This document shows, one piece after another, positions 7,030 to 10,623 of a stretch of DNA of 10,623 nt (its first letter is position 1; each line of letters begins with the position of its first letter). Below the pieces are notes generated by a model. It did not search any database. It saw only the letters and a program-made list of their open reading frames with translations, and was not told the DNA's origin. Position numbers and translations under genes: made by a program. The DNA is from OFTM10 sp964196195 (lineage in GTDB: Bacteria > Actinomycetota > Acidimicrobiia > Acidimicrobiales > Aldehydirespiratoraceae): contig CAXMSE010000009.1 of the NCBI GenBank assembly GCA_964196195.1, positions 1 through 10,623 of the forward strand, written 5' to 3'.

Positions 7030-7668
7030 TCAGCTGACCGAAGTGATCGGGCCGCTGTTGTCAACCATGTTACGTGTTTCGATCACCTCGTCGATGATCC
7101 CATACTCCACGGCCTCGGCCGCGGTCATTACGAAATCCCGATCCGTGTCGATGGCGATCTTCTCGGGGGTCTGGCCCGTGTGATAGGCGATCACTTCTTC
7201 GAGCGACGATTTCATGCGAGCGATCTCGGCGGCGATCAGCTCGATATCGGATGCCTGACCCTGGGCCCCGGCGTAGGGCTGGTGGATCAGGATGCGAGCG
7301 TGGGGAAGGGCGAGGCGTTTGCCGGGGGACCCCGCTGCGAGCAGCACGGCCGCGGCCGACGCGGCCTGACCGAAACAGATCGTGGTGATGTCGGGCTTGA
7401 TGTAGGACATCGTGTCGTAGATCGCAAACAGGGCGTTGATGTCGCCACCAGGAGAGTTGATGTAGAGGCTGATGTCCTTGTCGGGGTTCTCCGACTCCAG
7501 GTGCAGCAGTTGGGCGCAGACCAGGTTGGCGATCGTGTCGTCGATCGGCGTGCCGATGAAGATGATGTTCTCTTTGAGCAGGCGGCTGTAAAGATCGTAG
7601 GCGCGCTCGCCGCGGTTGGTTTGCTCGACGACCGTTGGCACTAAATAGTTGCGCGGGTTGATATTCAT
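7030..7668 (-). CDS. clpP: ATP-dependent Clp protease proteolytic subunit ClpP
   Basis: A 212-residue serine protease subunit (ATG at 7668). Fourteen copies form the barrel capped by ClpX or other Clp ATPases. The catalytic triad is visible: Ser104 in GQAASAAAVLLAAG, His129 in ARILIHQP and Asp178 in DTDRDF. The N-terminus LVPTVVEQTNRGERAYDLYSRLL is typical. The nucleophile region with three alanines after Ser matches what I recall of actinobacterial ClpP2 rather than ClpP1 (ASMGQ). Only one clpP lies here, whereas many actinobacteria have clpP1-clpP2 in tandem. The ATG has GAGG 7 bases upstream (7676-7679) and overlaps the tig stop as TGATG; a GTG at 7671 directly before it is the alternative start. 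Confidence 0.96.
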   Translation of the reverse strand: MNINPRNYLVPTVVEQTNRGERAYDLYSRLLKENIIFIGTPIDDTIANLVCAQLLHLESENPDKDISLYINSPGGDINALFAIYDTMSYIKPDITTICFGQAASAAAVLLAAGSPGKRLALPHARILIHQPYAGAQGQASDIELIAAEIARMKSSLEEVIAYHTGQTPEKIAIDTDRDFVMTAAEAVEYGIIDEVIETRNMVDNSGPITSVS

Positions 7669-9098
7669 CACTCTTCCTCGCTCACGGGTTCATCGGGGCT
7701 GTCGACTGAATCATCACTATCACTGCTGTCGCCGCTGTCTTCAGTCTCGGCACTGTCTTCGGAGTCTCCATCGGCTTCATCAACCGGGAACTCCAGTGCG
7801 GCTCTGTCTACGGGTTCACCAGTGTCGTCGATCAGCTCGACGTTTTCGGTGAGCCACTCCATTGCCGCCTGTTTTCCCAGGTCGGCGCGGAGTGACGAGA
7901 GCTGGCCGACCTCGGTGAGCCGCGCCATCAGCTCTTCGGAGTCCTGGCCGGTCTGGGCTGCCATCTCCGTGATCTGTTCGGCGAGCTTGTCGTCGTCGGG
8001 AGCGAGACCCTCCAACTCGGCGACGCTGCGAAGCGCCAGATCAACCTTCACGGCCTGCTCCGCCGGCTCGCGGAATTCAGCCGCAAGCGACTCGGCGGTG
8101 TTGCCGGTTGCCTCCAGGTAGGCCGACACGTCCATGCCCTGCTGCTGGAGGCGACCCACGAGGTCCTGAATCCGGTGGTTGACCTCGTTTTCGATCATCG
8201 CTTCGGGGATCTCGTCGACCACCAGTGCGGCCAATGCCTCAGCCGTCTGCTGCTGCACCGCCATCTGAGACTGAGAGACTTTCATCGCTCCGATCCGCTT
8301 GGCGAGGTCGGCCCTCAGCTCTTCCACCGTGTCGAATTCGGACGTCTCTGACGCCCATGCGTCGTCGAGATCGGGGAGAACTGCTTCCTTGACTTCCTTC
8401 ACCGTGATCGAGAACTGGAGAGGCTCCTCCTCCTCAGGGTCTGGGTGCACGGCTTCGAATTCGACGTCGTCGCCGGCCGTAGCTCCCCGGAGGTGCTCGT
8501 CGATCTCTGCCACCACTGCCCCACTGCCCACTTCGTAGTCGTAGTCGGTGGTGGTGAGGCCGGGAACCTCTTCGCCCTCGTGGGTGCCCGAGATGTCGAT
8601 GGTGACGTGATCGCCATCGTCGGCCGCCCGTTCGACGGGGGCGAGCTCGCTGTACTGGCGACGCATGGAGGTGAGCTGTTCATCGATCTCGTCATCAGAC
8701 GGCACCGGGCTCGGAATCTCGATGCGCAGACCGTCGTAGCCACCGGCGTTGACGCTGGGCCGAACCTCGACGACCGCATCGAACTGCACCGTCCCACTTT
8801 CCTGGCCGGATGTGATCTCGATCTCCGGGGGAGCGATCACATCTACGTCGTGTTCGACGACAGCCTGGGAGTAGTAGTCCGGCATTGCTTCGCGGAGGGC
8901 CTCCTCGCGACCGACCTGATGCCCGAACTGGGCCTCCAGGAGCCGGCGAGGGGCCTTACCGGGCCGGAAGCCGGGAATGCGGACCTCCTTGGCGATCCGC
9001 TTGAACGCGGCATCGACGGCGGAATCAAACTCCGTGTCGTCGACTTCAACCGAAAGCTTTACCCGGTTGTCTTCGAGGGTCTCGAGTGTGCTCTTCAT
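7668..9098 (-). CDS. tig: Trigger factor, ribosome-associated chaperone and prolyl isomerase
   Basis: A 476-residue trigger factor. It binds ribosomal protein L23 at the exit tunnel and shields nascent chains. The ribosome-binding signature GFRPGKAP is at 43-50 (E. coli GFRKGKVP). An FKBP-type PPIase domain covers about 155-245 (DGDHVTIDISG ... VGSGAVVAEIDEHLRG), and the helical C-terminal chaperone region about 250-430. Residues 440-476 form an unstructured tail made almost only of Asp, Glu and Ser with no Lys or Arg. The ATG at 9098 lacks a Shine-Dalgarno sequence; TAGGCT ends 8 bases upstream, suggesting a leaderless message. It heads the operon with clpP and clpX, the classic arrangement of chaperone and protease genes. 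Confidence 0.97.
   Translation of the reverse strand: MKSTLETLEDNRVKLSVEVDDTEFDSAVDAAFKRIAKEVRIPGFRPGKAPRRLLEAQFGHQVGREEALREAMPDYYSQAVVEHDVDVIAPPEIEITSGQESGTVQFDAVVEVRPSVNAGGYDGLRIEIPSPVPSDDEIDEQLTSMRRQYSELAPVERAADDGDHVTIDISGTHEGEEVPGLTTTDYDYEVGSGAVVAEIDEHLRGATAGDDVEFEAVHPDPEEEEPLQFSITVKEVKEAVLPDLDDAWASETSEFDTVEELRADLAKRIGAMKVSQSQMAVQQQTAEALAALVVDEIPEAMIENEVNHRIQDLVGRLQQQGMDVSAYLEATGNTAESLAAEFREPAEQAVKVDLALRSVAELEGLAPDDDKLAEQITEMAAQTGQDSEELMARLTEVGQLSSLRADLGKQAAMEWLTENVELIDDTGEPVDRAALEFPVDEADGDSEDSAETEDSGDSSDSDDSVDSPDEPVSEEE
7676..7679 (-). promoter_or_regulatory. Ribosome binding site of clpP
   Basis: GAGG (within GAGGAAG) lies 7 bases before the ATG at 7668 but only 4 before the GTG at 7671, so it favours the ATG start. 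It is located in the last codons of tig. Confidence 0.55.
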
Positions 9099-9106
9099 CG
9101 GGCCGA

Positions 9107-9112
9107 AGCCTA
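9107..9112 (-). promoter_or_regulatory. Candidate -10 box of a leaderless tig promoter
   Basis: TAGGCT on the minus strand fits TANNNT and ends 8 bases before the tig ATG, the spacing expected when transcription starts at the initiation codon. No ribosome binding site is present. No clear -35 box was identified. Confidence 0.4.
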
Positions 9113-9267
9113 ACGGTGCGGACTGCCAAGGACGCCCGCTATCCGCGACAGGATCGCCCGTCCCGGCGCACCTCCGTGGGTGCGATACACCCCGTCGATC
9201 GGTCCTTGACCGCCCAGCGCCTGCCTTCAGTTTGTGACAACGTGGCGGTGGCCGGCGATCTCAGATT

Positions 9268-9271
9268 GGAG
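9268..9271 (+). promoter_or_regulatory. Ribosome binding site of the repeat-protein gene
   Basis: GGAG lies 4 bases before the ATG at 9276. It argues for that ATG instead of the in-frame GTG at 9234, which has no such site. Confidence 0.45.
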
Positions 9272-9275
9272 CGGG

Positions 9276-9692
9276 ATGAACGATCACGAAGCACCCACCA
9301 CCGCCCACACCGGGTTCTTTCCACTGGTGTCGGGTGAGACAGTCGATATGCAGCAATGCGGCGCCGGAGCCGTCCTCGCACGAGGCAATGTCTCGCTTAC
9401 CCAAGGCGGCGCTCAACTGCTCCTCGCCGGCGGCGACCTCACCGTGGAGCAGGGCGGCGGGCGCACTCTCGCGGCGAGAGGCAACCTGTCGATCACCGAC
9501 GGGGGCGCGCTCCTCGTCGCTGGTTCCACCGTAAGCGTGAACGATGGTGTGGTGGGAATTGCTCTCGGGGCCAAGGTCGACCTCACCAACTCGAAGGTTC
9601 TGCTCGGGCCCGCGCAAGCCATTGGTCTGGGGGTGGCCCTTGGTGTCGCGGCGGCAGTCACCCACAGGGTCCTGAACCGGCCCCAGGCCTGA
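9276..9692 (+). CDS. Small beta-solenoid-like repeat protein with C-terminal hydrophobic segment, function unknown
   Basis: 138 codons from the ATG at 9276. After a polar start of about 20 residues, positions 22-114 consist of six tandem units of 14-16 residues: TVDMQQCGAGAVLARG, NVSLTQGGAQLLLAGG, DLTVEQGGGRTLAARG, NLSITDGGALLVAGS, TVSVNDGVVGIALGA and a partial KVDLTNSKVLLGP. The pattern is polar - hydrophobic - S/T - hydrophobic - x - Q/D - GG, then a hydrophobic run ending in A-x-G. One unit per turn of a beta-solenoid would fit, loosely like bactofilins or other polymer-forming proteins. Residues 113-128 (AQAIGLGVALGVAAAV) are hydrophobic enough to be a membrane anchor, followed by a basic THRVLNR tail. 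No signal peptide is seen. I have a vague memory of similar actinobacterial hypothetical proteins but recognise no named family. Confidence 0.75.
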   Translation: MNDHEAPTTAHTGFFPLVSGETVDMQQCGAGAVLARGNVSLTQGGAQLLLAGGDLTVEQGGGRTLAARGNLSITDGGALLVAGSTVSVNDGVVGIALGAKVDLTNSKVLLGPAQAIGLGVALGVAAAVTHRVLNRPQA

Positions 9693-9693
9693 G

Positions 9694-9706
9694 CCAACCC
9701 GGTTGG
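9694..9706 (+). terminator. Possible weak hairpin after the repeat-protein gene
   Basis: CCAAC and GTTGG form a five-pair stem with a three-base loop directly after the stop codon. There is no T tract, so this is a weak candidate. Confidence 0.2.
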
Positions 9707-9759
9707 TCACTCACGGTGCTCTCCCTCACGGCCGAAGGTGAGCGACCGACGAGTGTCGC

Positions 9760-10110
9760 ATGCGATCCTCAGCCCAGCTCCGCGTCGCCATCCATGGGAT
9801 GCGCGAGATCGTCGAAGCCCATGGTCCAGAGGCGGGTGACGGCGTCGTCGACACCATCGCAGCCCGGCTCGAAGCACTTGTAGGAGAACGCGCTGACGTT
9901 CAGCGCACAGGAGATACCCAGTTCGTAGTCGTCTGCTCGACAGGCAGCGTCGCCGGTGCGGAGAAGCGTCTGGCCGATCGTCTCTGCCGATCGATCAGCG
10001 AACCCGTTCGAGTCGATGATGTGAAGATGAGCGTGACCGCGTCGGTGGAAATCGACAGCCCGCGCGGAGCCACCAGCGATACGTCTGGGATCGGTGTTCT
10101 CGCCCGATAA
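9760..10110 (+). CDS. Short degenerate GGDEF-like protein, probably catalytically inactive
   Basis: 116 codons from the only start available after an in-frame TGA at 9739. The layout follows the core of a diguanylate cyclase domain. LRVAIHGMREIVEAHG stands where active enzymes have a D-x-D-x-F-K-x-x-N-type segment. Then come AGDGVVDTIAARLEAL, RTGDTQFVVVC where RxGGDEFxxx is expected, AEKRLADRLCRSISEPVRV and VTASVEID (cf. VTASIGIA). The GGDEF motif has become GDTQF (51-55) and the metal-binding Asp before it is missing. The last helices of the domain are absent, since the protein ends about 20 residues after VTASVEID. It cannot be expected to make c-di-GMP. It may be a decayed gene or a small fold reused for another role. 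No strong ribosome binding site; a tRNA gene follows 13 bases later. Confidence 0.55.
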   Translation: MRSSAQLRVAIHGMREIVEAHGPEAGDGVVDTIAARLEALVGERADVQRTGDTQFVVVCSTGSVAGAEKRLADRLCRSISEPVRVDDVKMSVTASVEIDSPRGATSDTSGIGVLAR

Positions 10111-10123
10111 CCTGCCCCATCCC

Positions 10124-10198
10124 GCGGGCGTAGTTCAACGGCTAGAACCTCAGCCTTCCAAGCTGATGATGTGGGTTCAATTCCCATCGCCCGCTCCA
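10124..10198 (+). tRNA. tRNA-Gly (anticodon TCC), CCA encoded
   Basis: A full cloverleaf can be drawn. The acceptor stem GCGGGCG pairs with CGCCCGC. The D arm is GTTC / GAAC with loop AACGGCTA, and the anticodon stem TCAGC / GCTGA has loop CTTCCAA, giving anticodon TCC for GGA codons. The variable loop is TGAT and the T arm GTGGG / CCCAT has loop TTCAATT. The discriminator is T and CCA is encoded at 10196-10198. Total 75 bases. Confidence 0.96.
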
Positions 10199-10358
10199 TA
10201 CGAAAGCCCACGGCAGCATGCCAGCTAAGGCTCCTGGCCCTTGTAGCAGCGCCGAGCCCGCACTAGATCGCTGGCTCGGGTCGCGGGTGCTCCGAAGGAC
10301 TCCGGGAGGTTCGACCGGACGGCCGGGCGACCACCGGCATCGTCCTCAGCCATTGTGA
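10199..10358. other. Intergenic region between tRNA-Gly and the DUF4326 gene
   Basis: 160 bases between convergent genes. The only structure noted is a seven-pair inverted repeat CCGAGCC (10252-10258) / GGCTCGG (10273-10279) with a 14-base loop and no T tract, a weak bidirectional terminator candidate at best. No gene is supported here. Confidence 0.3.
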
Positions 10359-10623
10359 TCAGTCGACGATAGTGTCGCCGGCCTCCAGGAGTTCGACCAG
10401 CACATCGCCGTGGCAGCGCTTCGGCGCACACCAACAGCCCAAACGGCGGCCTCGCAATTCTTCGAGCGAACCCATCAGATCGGGCTGGGTCACGACCCAT
10501 TCGCGGTACGCAGCGATAGCGCGCTCGCGTTCGGCCTCGCTGTCTTCGGTCATGACGAATGGGTTTCCCCACTTGCTGGCGAGGATCCCGTGCTCGGGCA
10601 CATCACGCCCGATATAGACGTCG
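10359..10623 (-). CDS. DUF4326-type protein, N-terminus cut by window edge
   Basis: 87 residues are visible; the frame is open through the right edge. The visible start reads DVYIGRDVPEHGILASKWGNPF. The VYIGR and SKWGNPF pieces are typical of DUF4326 N-termini, so the GTG at 10601 is internal and not the true start. The rest follows the family: AIAAYREWVV, LEELRGRRLGCWCAPKRCHGDVLVELL, with the conserved G-C-W-C-A-P and C-H-G-D motifs. The biochemical role of the domain is unknown to me. Such genes are common in phages, plasmids and actinobacterial chromosomes. The Cys/His set could bind metal or act in a nucleotide-related reaction, but this is speculation. It is convergent with the tRNA gene. 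Confidence 0.85.
   Translation of the reverse strand, partial: DVYIGRDVPEHGILASKWGNPFVMTEDSEAERERAIAAYREWVVTQPDLMGSLEELRGRRLGCWCAPKRCHGDVLVELLEAGDTIVD

Larger units (their letters stand above)
9099..9275. other. Divergent intergenic region between tig and the repeat-protein gene
   Basis: 177 bases that must hold the promoters of both flanking genes. For tig, a TAGGCT box is visible near its start. For the plus-strand gene, TTGACC at 9206-9211 is a -35 candidate, but no good -10 follows at normal spacing. A six-pair inverted repeat (CGCACC / GGTGCG, 9167-9184, six-base loop) lies in the middle; its role is unknown. Confidence 0.4.

Noticed and set aside
9234..9275. Upstream GTG extension of the repeat-protein gene
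   Set aside because: The GTG has no ribosome binding site. The ATG at 9276 has GGAG 4 bases upstream, and the extra 14 residues look like non-coding sequence.
10124..10198. tRNA-Gly as an occupied phage or island attachment site
   Set aside because: No second copy of the tRNA 3' end, integrase or phage gene is visible within the window.
9900..10211. Minus-strand ORF starting MGFRMERAMGIEPTSSAWKA
   Set aside because: It is the antisense of the tRNA-Gly gene and of the GGDEF-like gene. The GIEPTSSAWKAE string is a well-known false protein produced by reading tRNA genes backwards.

Overview
The window looks like chromosomal DNA of a high-GC actinobacterium. The best lineage guess is the class Acidimicrobiia, but that is an inference from gene order and protein style, not a proof. 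The backbone is the conserved block tig - clpP - clpX - folC - ndk - mreB - mreC - mreD - mrdA, all on the minus strand. From memory, Streptomyces and Mycobacterium carry the same skeleton (clpX, valS, folC, a small DUF4233 membrane gene, ndk; Streptomyces then continues with mreB). Here valS is absent between clpX and folC, and a pilin-like gene occupies the slot of the DUF4233 gene.

Layout, read in the direction of transcription from right to left. Bases 9098-4444 hold tig, clpP, clpX and folC. They overlap or lie within 20 bases of each other and are almost certainly one operon for protein folding, quality control and folate polyglutamylation. Bases 4388-3721 hold a Flp-type (type IVb) prepilin joined by a Thr/Ala-rich linker to an Ig-like beta domain, but the two halves are in different reading frames. 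Next comes ndk (3672-3265) with what looks like its own start-proximal promoter. After a 161-base leader containing two inverted repeats come mreB, mreC, mreD and the start of mrdA (PBP2). This is the rod-shape elongasome operon, coupled by short overlaps and cut by the left edge.

Right of tig the orientation flips. A 177-base divergent intergenic region leads to three plus-strand elements. These are a small beta-solenoid-like repeat protein with a C-terminal hydrophobic segment (9276-9692), a short degenerate GGDEF-like protein (9760-10110) and a tRNA-Gly(TCC) gene with encoded CCA (10124-10198). Converging from the right edge is a DUF4326-type gene (10359 to the edge).

The housekeeping genes look intact, with one notable residue: ClpX has His where the pore-1 loop normally has Tyr. 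The least explained items are the frame-split pilin/Ig protein, the 15-16-residue repeat protein, and the GGDEF remnant. No gene-free stretch exceeds 300 bases. I saw no CRISPR array, insertion sequence or integrase. I did not find convincing evidence for a wholly new multi-gene system.
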